From Welwitschia mirabilis (taxonomy: Eukaryota > Gnetophyta > Gnetopsida > Welwitschiales): a stretch of 64,000 nucleotides of DNA. This document shows, in pieces, positions 10,960 to 21,285 of the stretch. The translations under genes and the position numbers were made by a program. Location of the stretch: assembly GCA_051453625.1 (NCBI GenBank), contig JBOZIK010000001.1, positions 172,313,876 through 172,377,875 on the forward strand, written 5' to 3'. Positions within the stretch are counted from its first letter, which is position 1. Every line of letters begins with the position of its first letter. A model generated the notes under the pieces. The model searched no databases. It was not told the DNA's origin and saw only the letters and a program-made list of their open reading frames with translations.

Positions 10960-11600
10960 TGATGTAAGCTTAACCATCTTCCATAGGCTTATCATATGGT
11001 ACTATGAGTCATTGCTACTCTCATCACACATCTTATATAAGTGATTTAAATTAGTTTTATTTTATACACTCTTTCTTACTCTTTATTAGTTTAATCCTTT
11101 ACTGTTCTAGTTTTTTTCATCTTTGTTGATGGTAAAACCTAGTTATGATTGTATCTATCAGGAATGTATGATATATCTAAAATTATCCTAAGAATAAAAA
11201 TCTTGCATGACCAAACCAATGTTTACTAATAAAACTAGGATTTCCATTTAAAGTATAGTTCTAGTGTCATTATTTCATAGGGATAGATGTAGTAGACTAT
11301 CAATTCAAGTAAGTAAAATGGAAATGAGTATGCGTGATTCAAATGTATAAGAGAATTAGGAATAGGACATTACATCAATACTAGAATAGTAAATTTTAAA
11401 AAATATAAATATTTAATTAAACTTATGTAGCATAGGCATAACCACATCCACTATAAACATGACATCCATGTAGTCCTAGCTTAAGTATAATGGCATGACA
11501 CATTCATCATAGACATGATATTGATATTTCTAACCCACTAGCCTTTATAGTAAGAATATTATAAGCATGAAAAATAAGGGTCTCTATATTGGGAATCAAA
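10960..11600. other. Inter-arm DNA, no gene seen
   Basis: AT-rich DNA between the acidic frame and the second LTR-like block. I see no copia RT on either strand, so the inverted second arm does not continue into RT. A diffuse repeat of catgacat and catagacatgatat type occurs at 11455-11520. Confidence 0.5.
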
Positions 11601-12140
11601 AGAGCAAGAAACATAAGCAAGAGTTCCTAAAATTAAATCTTTATTTTTTCAAATATATTCTCTCTTATTGATTACAATGAAGAGATTGCTTGTAAAGGTA
11701 AGTGCATAATTAGGGTTTCACTAGGATTTTCACAACCCCTTAGGTATAATACCATGGTGTGTATACAAGCCTTAGTAATTATCCCTTAATGTGGAAGTAT
11801 ACTCTCATCTAAAACTGATTACTTTGGGTAAAACCTTAGGAATGTAGCATACACTAAAACCTCCTTGAGGGAGTTGCTATGTAGGGAAACTAATTTTTTA
11901 ATAAGTAGTAAATTTACTACTACATATTTCATAGAATATAAGACTTATTATGTGCATTATACAATCCATGGTACTAGGCCAAAGAATGTATTACACATTT
12001 CATAGTACTAGGTCATAATTGTACTATACATCTCATAATAGTAAGAGCAAGAGTAACTTCGAATAAAGACTTAAAAGTGAAATGAATCCCATAATGTATA
12101 AGAAAAGAATGAGTTTAAATCAATTCATTATTAATTCAAC
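11600..12140 (-). repeat. LTR-like block, arm 2
   Basis: Inverted counterpart of 8240-8790. Read on the - strand, landmarks in the same order are: 'aaactcattcttttcttatacatt', 'tttaagtctttattcgaagtta', the hairpin units tattatgagatgtatagtac and gtactatgaaatgtgtaatac, then cttcattgtaatcaataa and cttgcttatgtttcttgc. The hairpin units are more decayed than in arm 1. The block again follows integrase directly. Confidence 0.5.
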
Positions 12141-12149
12141 TCTAGATTA

Positions 12150-13450
12150 GAAATGTTGAAACTTCACTAGATCAAGTATCTTTGTTTTAATATCAGTTGT
12201 TGGTTTATGGTTAGATGGTGTACTAGTGCAATAACTTCATGTTGTATGAGTTTCTTAATTTCAGGAAAAAAATCCCATATAAAGTTTTTTATAAGTGCAT
12301 AATATTCTTATTTCATGGCTTAAACTCACTGATTATGTGAAATAATATCTTTTAAAGAAGTTGATTTACCATCAAAAGTTAGGTAAAGCTTATTATCATC
12401 ATCATCATGAGTTGTAGGGAATCCATGTTTAGTTTTAGTTTTATCCTTCTCATCATTATAAATATCTTAAAAATATATATTATAATTAAGTACATTAATG
12501 TTATCTATGGGTAGTATTAGCTTCTTTATTTTAAGAACCTATTAGATTACTACTAGAACCATGATTAAGCATAATAGAAACACAAAATTACTAAATTCCT
12601 ATAGGTTGTAAAGTAGATATACTAGTAGAAGATATTAAAGAATTATTGATAACCTTATTTGTTCCCTCAACTATAGGATATTAATCATTTAATATGGTTA
12701 TTGGATTAGATCAAAGATAAATCTTTAAAGAATTAAGATAAGAATAATCATTCAAAATCTCTAAAAAGATGACATCATGAGAAATAAGAATCTTATGATG
12801 CTTTTAGAGATACAATAAAAAACCCTTTTGGTTGGTTAGACATCCCACAAATATACTAATGTGATCATATGCTTTAAATTTGTAATAATGTTTGTGTGAA
12901 ATCTAAACATAAAACTTGCAATAAAAAACATGAAAATGATCCAATGTTTGCTTGTATTCATATCACGTTTTGGCTAGAGTTGTTTTTTTTGGCATATTGA
13001 ATCATATAAGTATTAAGATGTATTATTGTATTCATTGATTCACCTTAAAGATAGGTCTTATAATCACTAAAATACATCATGGAATGTATCATATCCATAA
13101 TAGTGTGATTAAATCACTTAGCAATGTTATTTTATTAGGGTATTCTCTTGTAGGTCTTTAAATGTCAAATCTCTTAAACTTGGCAAACGTTTATTTGCCA
13201 TCATTATTTGATTCAAAAATTTTAATCCAATAATTGGCTTGATTTTTCATTTAGTTTTGAACTTCTTAAAAATATCTAAAGTCTATGATTTTGATTTAAT
13301 GAAATATATGCAAGTCATCTAGAAATAGTCATCAATAAAAGAGATAAAATAATGAAATTTCTGAAGAGTGGAAATTGGCATAGATTCACATAGATTACTA
13401 TGAATAAGTAAAATATTTCAATTATATTCCAATTACTTACTACAAATCAC
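12150..13450 (-). pseudogene. Copia integrase remnant, arm 2
   Basis: Integrase core and tail, read on the - strand from about 13400 down. VNLCQFPLF (about 13375) is the start of the core. Near 13110-13060 the stretch NNIAK then FNHTIMDMIHSMMYF corresponds to the 'QQNGVAERKNR.I.EMAR.M' block after the catalytic Glu. At 12300-12470 the sequence mirrors 7930-8070 in arm 1. Stops are very frequent, and this copy looks older than arm 1. Confidence 0.6.
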
Positions 13451-13452
13451 AA

Positions 13453-13790
13453 TTAAGTTGCTTTACTCATAATACATGCTTCACATTGAGAAAAATTATA
13501 TGAAATAAATGAAAGAAGCATATGATTATTATGCATTNNNNNNNNNNNNNNNNNNNNNNNNNNNNNNNNNNNNNNNNNNNNNNNNNNNNNNNNNNNNNNN
13601 NNNNNNNNNNNNNNNNNNNNNNNNNNNNNNNNNNNNNCTTTACTCATAATACATGCTTCACATTGAGAAAAATTATATGAAATAAATGAAAGAAGCATAT
13701 GATTATTATGCATTACATTCATTATATGAGAAGTATGATTTCCTAGTTGAGCATGCCATAGTAGCAAGGAAGAGATATCATCTTGTGAAA
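13453..13790 (-). pseudogene. Copia pre-integrase domain, arm 2
   Basis: Pre-integrase zinc-binding domain (HHCC type). LWHAQLGN at the start corresponds to the conserved 'LWH.RLGH', with the second His now Asn. The CEAC pair followed by IMSKAT supplies the two Cys and the 'GK' region. The frame is open on both sides of a 100-N gap (13538-13637), which is flanked by an exact 77-bp duplicate (13461-13537 and 13638-13714). Upstream on the same strand is the protease, downstream the integrase core, in normal copia order. Confidence 0.72.
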
Positions 13791-13799
13791 TTGCACATG

Positions 13800-14200
13800 T
13801 GATTTCTTACATTCTAATACGACCATAAAGACAAATGAGTTTTCTATTCATTTATCCTTTCATGATTAGCTATTAATTACTATTATGAATATTCACTAAA
13901 TACTTCACTATGGGAATAGAGTGATCTTCTCACATCAAAGTGGAAAGTCATACAAGATGTAAACTTAGAAAAGGAACATATATAACATAAGAAATAATCT
14001 TTGAAAAGAGCAATGTTAAGTCAAAGGTAACTGAAAAATAGAATTTAACAGAAGTTCTGTATGCCAAATAAACATAACTCAATTCTTTAATAAAGTTAAT
14101 AAAATATCAAATTAATAAATCATGTTATAAGTTACACTTGTGTTAAGAATTCACGTCTCATGATGAGGTATGTGTTCAATTATATCAATAAAGTTTAGAA
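13800..14200 (-). pseudogene. Copia protease remnant, arm 2
   Basis: Inverted partner of the protease at 5700-6093. The active-site block is ILNTSVTYNM (NTS codons 14136-14144). The catalytic Asp is again Asn and the Cys of the arm-1 block is Tyr. STLM then EDHSIPIVKYLVNIH near 13925-13870 matches arm 1 STLVQEDHSISLMKYLVDMY. The shared Asp-to-Asn change suggests that both copies derive from an already inactive source, or that the same site mutated twice. Confidence 0.65.
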
Positions 14201-15900
14201 TTATCAAAGATCTTTTTTGATTTAAAATTTTTAACATTATTAAGGAGATCAAATTTTTTAGTAACTACATTTATCTTAGGTATATACTTTATCTTATTCT
14301 AAAGAATTCCACATAAATATGTGATATGATCTTGTCCTTTACATAATGAGCATGAGTATTTGTTCTTCTTAGGAGTTATGGTATTTTAAACTTACTTCTT
14401 ATTTTACTTAGTCTAATTAGGATTATTGTTATTCTATTTTTATAGAGCCTTACCCTTCTCATGATGTGATGTATTTTGCAAATGGAATTTCTTAGTAGAC
14501 TATTTACTCTAATAATGTGGGAATTGAGAATGAGAAACTTTTCATATGATATTTGAAGAAAAAGATATTCTAAAATTAAATTGAGCTTTAATAAAAATGA
14601 GATCCCTACGAATATTAAAAATCATATTATTGAGTTTCTTACTATCATATAGTAATATAACATAACCATACAAGGAGGATTCTTTCAAATAATAGTTGGT
14701 AAAGTTTATATAGTAAATGCAAACTTGTTTTTGTAAATTAATCTCTACTAGTTTTGTTTTGATGTCTTGAATTTATACAATTTATTGTTACATCTATTAT
14801 TTTTCATAATGAAAACTATCCATGTAAGTTATGAGGTTAAGGAGCTTCAAATAATTTTTAGAGTATAATATATCCCTCAAATCATATAAGTTGGTGTGGC
14901 TTATTTTGGTCCAATTAACCAACTTTTAGTGTTAATTAGTAATATATTTTCATATAATTTCTAATTAATTTTTCATTAATATCTTACTAAGCAACTTCTT
15001 NNNNNNNNNNNNNNNNNNNNNNNNNNNNNNNNNNNNNNNNNNNNNNNNNNNNNNNNNNNNNNNNNNNNNNNNNNNNNNNNNNNNNNNNNNNNNNNNNNNN
15101 NNNNNNNNNNNNNNNNNNNNNNNNNNNNNNNNNNNNNNNNNNNNNNNNNNNNNNNNNNNNNNNNNNNNNNNNNNNNNNNNNNNNNNNNNNNNNNNNNNNN
15201 NNNNNNNNNNNNNNNNNNNNNNNNNNNNNNNNNNNNNNNNNNNNNNNNNNNNNNNNNNNNNNNNNNNNNNNNNNNNNNNNNNNNNNNNNNNNNNNNNNNN
15301 NNNNNNNNNNNNNNNNNNNNNNNNNNNNNNNNNNNNNNNNNNNNNNNNNNNNNNNNNNNNNNNNNNNNNNNNNNNNNNNNNNNNNNNNNNNNNNNNNNNN
15401 NNNNNNNNNNNNNNNNNNNNNNNNNNNNNNNNNNNNNNNNNNNNNNNNNNNNNNNNNNNNNNNNNNNNNNNNNNNNNNNNNNNNNNNNNNNNNNNNNNNN
15501 NNNNNNNNNNNNNNNNNNNNNNNNNNNNNNNNNNNNNNNNNNNNNTTTTAGTGTTAATTAGTAATATATTTTCATATAATTTCTAATTAATTTTTCATTA
15601 ATATCTTACTAAGCAACTTCTTAAGCTGAATACTAAAGAGGTATATGAGCATGAACCAAAAAATCCTTTCTATGACATAAATTCATATGGTTAACATGTA
15701 ATCTACATCCCAAACCTCCCATGATTAATCATCTTGAAGAGTGACTCTAATGTTATCTATGATCCTAGTGGTAATTATGGGTATAAATGACTCTAAGAAC
15801 CACTAAAAATTACCCTTTAAAGATGATGCCATGGTGAAAAAAGAATTAGTACCAAAAGAGGGTTGACAAGCTATGAGGTAAAATCAAGAATTAAAAGGAT
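14200..15900 (-). pseudogene. Copia gag remnant, arm 2 (weak, gapped)
   Basis: By position the gag of arm 2, interrupted by a 545-N gap (15001-15545). That gap is flanked by identical 77-bp sequences (14924-15000 and 15546-15622). The DNA on both sides aligns loosely, inverted, with 4680-5700. No domain block survives well enough to stand alone. Confidence 0.4.
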
Positions 15901-17350
15901 CTTACTTACAGTCATAACTAAAAGTAATCTTTCCATCACATAAAAAAAAATATTATTAAACATAATAAAAGATATGAGGGGAAAAAACTAAGAGATGGTA
16001 TACTCATGAAAAAAGAGATCATGCTCTAATCCACAATATAAATGATCTATCTAAGTCATAATTCATTAAAAGAAAAGAGACAAAATGTCATAACGAGAGG
16101 TGTAGTCTTAACAAAAGGGAAACAAAGTCATAAAAATCAGTGATTTATTCAAACCATAGAGTATGATAACCAAGAAAACCCCTTCAACTAGGGAAAACCT
16201 ATGCACATAAGAAAGAAAGACAAAGGTACCTTGTTTAAACTTTCTTAATGTAAGCAAAGAAGATTTTAACATAGGACATATAAATTATTTAATAAATGAT
16301 AAAAATGCCAAAATTAGTTAATTTTATAATCTATTAATAAACCTAGGAATTTGTTACATCCTATCCAAGAATAATTTCCTTACCTCGAAAAGAAGTAGAA
16401 AGACAAAAATGTGAATCATGTCAATAGGGCTTCTAAGTCATTAGTCAGTTTCAGTTACCTCAGTTATATGCCCTTCTTAAGTGAGAGTACCATGCAATAT
16501 TGATGACTTAATTATACCTTGAACTTACTAATTATAAGTTTTATCAAACCTATGTCCTTTGGTGGAAAAATCCAACTAGACCCTTCCACTATGCTTTTAG
16601 CTTTTTACTTATTATACCTTTGATTAACAAGGTGCACGTGGGAATCTGGACCTCAGAATATCTAAGAAACTTTACTTAAGAGAGACACATCTCTTTGTAT
16701 GGCTTGAACTTCATAGTTATGCTAGTGAAGACTACATAATATTCTTTAGAAAGTAGTATAAATCCCAACATGAGTATCCATTTATGTAAGACTCTTTATA
16801 CCCACCAGCAACCAATCTTATTTCTAGGAAACATGTTAAGTCCTTAAGGAGTAAAAGGTAATTTTTCATTTTATTACTTAATTTAAGTAAGATTAAAAAA
16901 TATTAAATGTAAATAGAAAGAAAAATACCAATACATAGTAAAAAGGGATTGATTGTAATATAGTTAAGTTAAGTTAATCTTACTCATCATTAAACTTAGC
17001 TTAATCTATGTAAATCACAAAAATAGTCCAAAAAAGAGAAAGAAGTAAAGTTAAGGAATATTTTTACATATCCCAACTTAATTTAATAAGAGAGATGTAG
17101 CTTACAATATTAAAAAAATCCAAAAATCTCAAAAAAATACAAAAAAATAAATATAAGCTCAATAATTAAGTAAAAGTGCTCAAAAATGTCAAATTAAGAA
17201 CCTTACTCAACATCCTAGTTTGATTTGATCATAAAAAAAATAACTATCAAGCTTACAAGTTTGAAAAATAACCAAAAGACACTTGAAAAATAGCTAAAAT
17301 TTTTCAAAAAATAAAGAAATGCAAAAAGTTGTGCATGTGTGTAAAATAAA
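15900..17350 (-). repeat. Leader/LTR region of copia arm 2
   Basis: Inverted counterpart of 3300-4680, with the same landmarks in the same order on the - strand. It is A-rich on the + strand (17040-17350) where arm 1 is T-rich and CT-expanded. No gene. Confidence 0.6.
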
Positions 17351-17514
17351 GACAAAAGCAAAATAATTACTAACTAAACTACAAGTGCATAAAAATAGGA
17401 AATAGCTAAGTAATTACTTAGAAAAATTTGCATGTATGTGAGATAGATCCAATAGCTATGTAAGGGTTAAAAATTCTCTGTGTAAGTATAATAAAATAAA
17501 AATGTTAAAACAAA

Positions 17515-17605
17515 TTTAAAAACTGAGTTTTTTCACCACCTAAACTCAAACCTGTAACCTATAGGTTAGTAGAAAAAAGTTTTCATCACTACACCAAGGT
17601 GATAT
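17515..17605 (-). repeat. tRNA-derived SINE-like head
   Basis: On the - strand TGGTGTAGTGATG (17584-17596) resembles an RNA polymerase III A box as found in plant tRNA-type SINEs, and GGTTTGAGTTT (17542-17552) resembles a B box in which the usual CG and CC positions have become T. The spacing from A box to B box, about 33 bases, is that of a tRNA gene. It cannot be a working tRNA: there is no cloverleaf acceptor stem. The body of the SINE and its tail are not resolved. An unrelated hydrophobic 102-codon frame over 17546-17854 is not taken as a gene. Confidence 0.42.
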
Positions 17606-17609
17606 TGGC

Positions 17610-18035
17610 ATATAAGAAGAGTAGTAAACTAATAAAATACATTTGTAGCTATTACTGCATTTGAATGTAGTGCACTCAGTAGACATTAGACAACAGGGAT
17701 ATGATGGCATGATAAGAAGAGCAATGAGTAGAACATAAGAATAGCAGTAAGCGATTGCGATACAAAGGAAACATAGCAAGCAAGACAGTGTTATATAAGT
17801 TAGTATAGCTATTAATATTTTGGATATGTACACAATGTTAATGGTATTATGCAAAGTTTAACCTCTCAGAAGCCTGGCTTACAATCCTTACTATTATTTT
17901 TCACCTCAAAGTCTTGAGCCAGAAGCTTAATAACCTATAGCTTTTCATTCTACAATGTGTAATATGAATAAATAGAAAAGTGGGAAGGTATTAATTACAT
18001 ATCAAAAGATGATAAATTTTCTCTTAAAATTAATT
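17610..18035. other. Intergenic DNA, nothing recognised
   Basis: No domain or repeat partner found in the window. Ends where the duplicated block at 18040 begins. Confidence 0.4.
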
Positions 18036-18200
18036 AAGTTTGTAAGATCAATTAGTAGAAAATTCCCATTTAAAAACTAATTTAAGGTATCATGGAGGAG
18101 AGGATCACCTTAAAGAGAGCCCTTATTGAGGAAGTTATAATTCTTGAGATGGACATTACAATTCATAAGTTTAGAATAAGAAAAGTGGACATTACATTTT

Positions 18201-18272
18201 GGGTATCAAAGTATCAGAACAAGTTTTAAAGTTTTCAATAAGTTTTGGGGTATCACATTTTGGTATTAGAGC
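18201..18272 (+). promoter_or_regulatory. Two primer-binding-like sites, copy 1
   Basis: gggtatcaaagtatcagaac (18201-18220) and tggtattagagc (18261-18272) both resemble TGGTATCAGAGC, the sequence complementary to the 3' end of initiator tRNA-Met that primes minus-strand synthesis in many plant retroelements. They are about 60 bases apart. Each is imperfect. Confidence 0.45.
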
Positions 18273-18535
18273 TTAGGTCATGGTTTCATTAGAAGTAATT
18301 TTGATGAATTCATTATACATGAGATCCTAAGTTAGCAAAGTCACTGGGCATAACTACTTGTGTGATTTTTGTGAAGCCATTATACATTTCAATTATTAAA
18401 TGCTAGGTCACAATTTTACTAGAAGTAATTGCTAAGAGCCTAGGTTGTGTTATGTGTAGTACAGTAGTACCCTTAAAGGACAAGTTTTAGAGTAATGCAT
18501 ATTTTTGAAAGAAATTTAAAGAATTAGTTAATTTT

Positions 18536-18537
<2 letters not shown>

Positions 18538-18604
<67 letters not shown>
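18538..18604. repeat. (TA)n(GA)n microsatellite
   Basis: About 25 TA units followed by 8 GA units. The equivalent position in copy 2 (about 19257-19274) has only about 9 TA units and no GA run, so the tract has changed length between the copies. Confidence 0.9.
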
Positions 18605-18752
18605 TAACAAAACACTAAAATATAGATAGCCCAAAGTAATAACCCCCCAACANNNNNNNNNNNNNNNNNNNNNNNNNNNNNNNNNNNNNNNNNNNNNNNN
18701 NNNNNNNNNNNNNNNNNNNNNNNNNNNNNNNNNNNNNNNNNNNNNNNNNNNN

Positions 18753-19421
18753 TTGTAAGATCAATTAGTAGAAAAGTCCCATTTAAAAACTAATTTAAGG
18801 TATCATGGAGGAGAGGATCACCTTAAAGAGAGCCCTTATTGAGGAAGGTACAATTCTTGATATAGACATTATAATTCATAAGTTTAGAATAATAAAAGTG
18901 GACATTACATTTTTGGTATCAAAGTATCAGAGCAAGTTTTAAAGTTTTTAATACTAGAAATTTTAGTATGTCAAATTTTGGTATTAGAGCTTAGGTTATG
19001 GTTTCATTAGAAGTAATTTTGATGAATTCATTATACATGAAATCCTAAGTTAGCAAAGTTACTGGGCATAACTACTTGTGTGACTTTTGTGAAGCCATTA
19101 TACATTTCAAATATTAAAGCCTAGGTCACAATTTTACTAGAAGTAATTGTTAAGAGCCTAGGTTGTGTTATGTGTAGTACAGTAATACCCTTAAAGGACA
19201 AGTTTTAGAGTAATGCATATTTTTGAAAGGAATTTAAACGATTAGTTAATTTTGTTTATATATATATATATATAACGAAACCCTAAAATATAGATTGCTC
19301 AAAGTAATAAGCCACCAACACTCCAATAACCTAAATAATCTAAGGTAAAAGGAAGGTAAACTATTGAATGAATACATATCCTTAGAAAGATTTTAATATT
19401 CTAGTTTATATATGTAATTTG
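18753..19421 (+). repeat. Gypsy-like block, copy 2
   Basis: Repeats 18040-18652 with several percent of differences (for example 18801 ggagaggatcacc shared, then tatagacattat versus gatggacattac). The primer-binding-like sites are at 18914-18936 and 18979-18990. It then continues past the microsatellite into ccaccaacactccaataacc, the beginning of the next repeat family. Ends at the 19422-19521 gap. Confidence 0.6.
18914..18990 (+). promoter_or_regulatory. Two primer-binding-like sites, copy 2
   Basis: tggtatcaaagtatcagagc (18914-18933) and tggtattagagc (18979-18990). In this copy the first site itself looks like two fused half-sites (tggtatcaaag then tatcagagc). Confidence 0.45.
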
Positions 19422-19521
19422 NNNNNNNNNNNNNNNNNNNNNNNNNNNNNNNNNNNNNNNNNNNNNNNNNNNNNNNNNNNNNNNNNNNNNNNNNNNNNNN
19501 NNNNNNNNNNNNNNNNNNNNN

Positions 19522-21185
19522 CAACAACACTCCAATAGCCTAAATAATCTAAGGTAAAAAGGAAGGTAAAGTATTAAATGAATACATATCCTTAGAAATA
19601 TTTTAATATTCTAGTTTATATATGTAATTTTGATTTTAATAATATAGTTTATATAATATAGTTTATTTAAAAACAAAAATGCCAATGTATGAAATTTGAA
19701 TACAAGACTCATGAGTTTTTTTTTTAGTTTTCTAGTCATTAACTATGCCAATGTCCAACAGTTATAAAACTGTAATCCATCATTTTTAAATTATAATTGG
19801 ATCCTTTTCTATTTTAATGTTTCACTGTGGGTTTTACCATGTATTCATGTTAAAGAGCATATTGGGCTAGTCGGTGGATTTTGTTAGGAATGTACAAGAA
19901 ATCAATGTGAAAGAAGGAAGTTGTATGATAAGAAATAAGTGTTAGAATCCATGTGCGGGTGGATTATATCCTTAAACATCATTGATAATACATTATTATA
20001 AAGAAAATTATGAAATGGATCATGTAAACCATATCAAACTACCGATCCCAATCATTGTTTTTCTCTTGCTTCAGTATTATAGTAGTGAAATGCACATACT
20101 TCATGTTAAATAATAAGATCACCTTAGTTATGCTGGTAATAAATACTAAACAATACACATGCTTTCAGACATTCAGCCCCTTCTTGCATGTTCTTCTCTA
20201 GTCAACCTACTCCCTAGCTTAGGTAGGATGTGTTTGTATCAACATTTTCCCTATCCTATGCCAGTGAGTCCTTTCCTTCTATACTATGTGTCTTTCTATC
20301 ATTAATACATTTTGGTGAAAATTAGAGTCTTTTCTTTAGTACTTCTTCTCTTAGCACAACAACTCTCCTTTATTTCTATAGAATGCTTGGTATTCCTCTT
20401 CATGATGTTTGAATTTTTACATGATGTTTTCCTTTTTTCATGCTATACCAGCCTATAATTACACCCTCCTCTCATAATGCAGAGGATTTAATCTTCCTAC
20501 AATGGGTGCCTTTATTTAGTTTAATGATGCTCTTCTTCATTGATTAAATGTTGCTCTCTTCTTCTCACATCTGAATTGCTTCTGTTGTTCACCCTCTCAA
20601 AGATAATCATGAAGGAAAACAAATCCTTCTATAACACATCCGATGTGCAATGGTTCTCTTCCATATAAATCTCATCCTTCCTCACATAAAAGCATCTCTA
20701 TTTTCTAAAAGTTTCCATAGGCATATCTCCTCTACCTAAATGGTGTTTTTCTCCCTCCCTCTAATGAATTCTTCGTCTTCTATGCATCTTTCTTTTGCAA
20801 CTTTATGTCACTGCTTCAGCAAATTCCCTGCTCCTATGTGCCTCCTACTCAATCTTCCTCTTTCTTAAGCTCATTTTCTTCTCTTTTTTTGTGCATCTCT
20901 ACTAATGTGGATATCTAGTAACATGTCTAAACAAAATAATTCCTTAAGGTATTCTAGGCATTGTGATCGAATATGAATCATAATTTGCAACGTATTATGT
21001 AGTGTCATTTTCTCTTGTCTAAATTAAAGTTCTAGAGGATGATGAATGAGTGCTTACTTGCTCTAAGATTAAAAAAAAGTTAAGTGTTAACAACCCTTTA
21101 TTGAATGTGCTTCTTATCACACTATTTTGAGATCAAGAAATAAAGCCTCTGTAGGAAAATCAAGTAATTGACCATTAAAATTTTC
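19522..21185 (+). repeat. Unidentified repeat, copy A1
   Basis: First of four copies of a block that is noncoding as far as I can tell; its first part also appears at 19277-19421. Marker positions: ccaacaacactccaatagcc, gggctagtcggtggatttt, accgatcccaatcattg, cctataattacaccctcctc, ttccctgctcctatgtgcctc. By eye A1 agrees best with A2 (24181-26824), for example gcaactttatgtcactgctt versus gcaaatttatatcacttctt, whereas B copies read gcacctat. I recognise no protein domain on either strand. Cut by a 100-N gap. Confidence 0.75.
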
Positions 21186-21285
21186 NNNNNNNNNNNNNNN
21201 NNNNNNNNNNNNNNNNNNNNNNNNNNNNNNNNNNNNNNNNNNNNNNNNNNNNNNNNNNNNNNNNNNNNNNNNNNNNNNNNNNNNN

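Larger units (their letters stand above)
18040..18652 (+). repeat. Gypsy-like LTR end/leader block, copy 1
   Basis: First copy of a block that recurs at 18753-19320. It contains tggacattacattttgggtatc, then tggtattagagcttaggtca. In many plant Ty3/gypsy elements a TGGTATCAGAGC-type site follows the LTR end ...ACATTACA, so this is probably an LTR 3' end plus the start of the internal region. Downstream, a roughly 140-base sequence (tattagagcttaggtcatgg...agaagtaatt) is repeated once more in degenerate form (attaaatgctaggtcacaat...agaagtaatt). Ends in a long TA/GA microsatellite and a 100-N gap. Confidence 0.5.

Noticed and set aside
17546-17854. Hydrophobic 102-codon frame on the - strand
   Set aside because: It starts in unique AT-rich DNA and ends inside the SINE-like head; composition is that of translated AT-rich DNA and no family fits.
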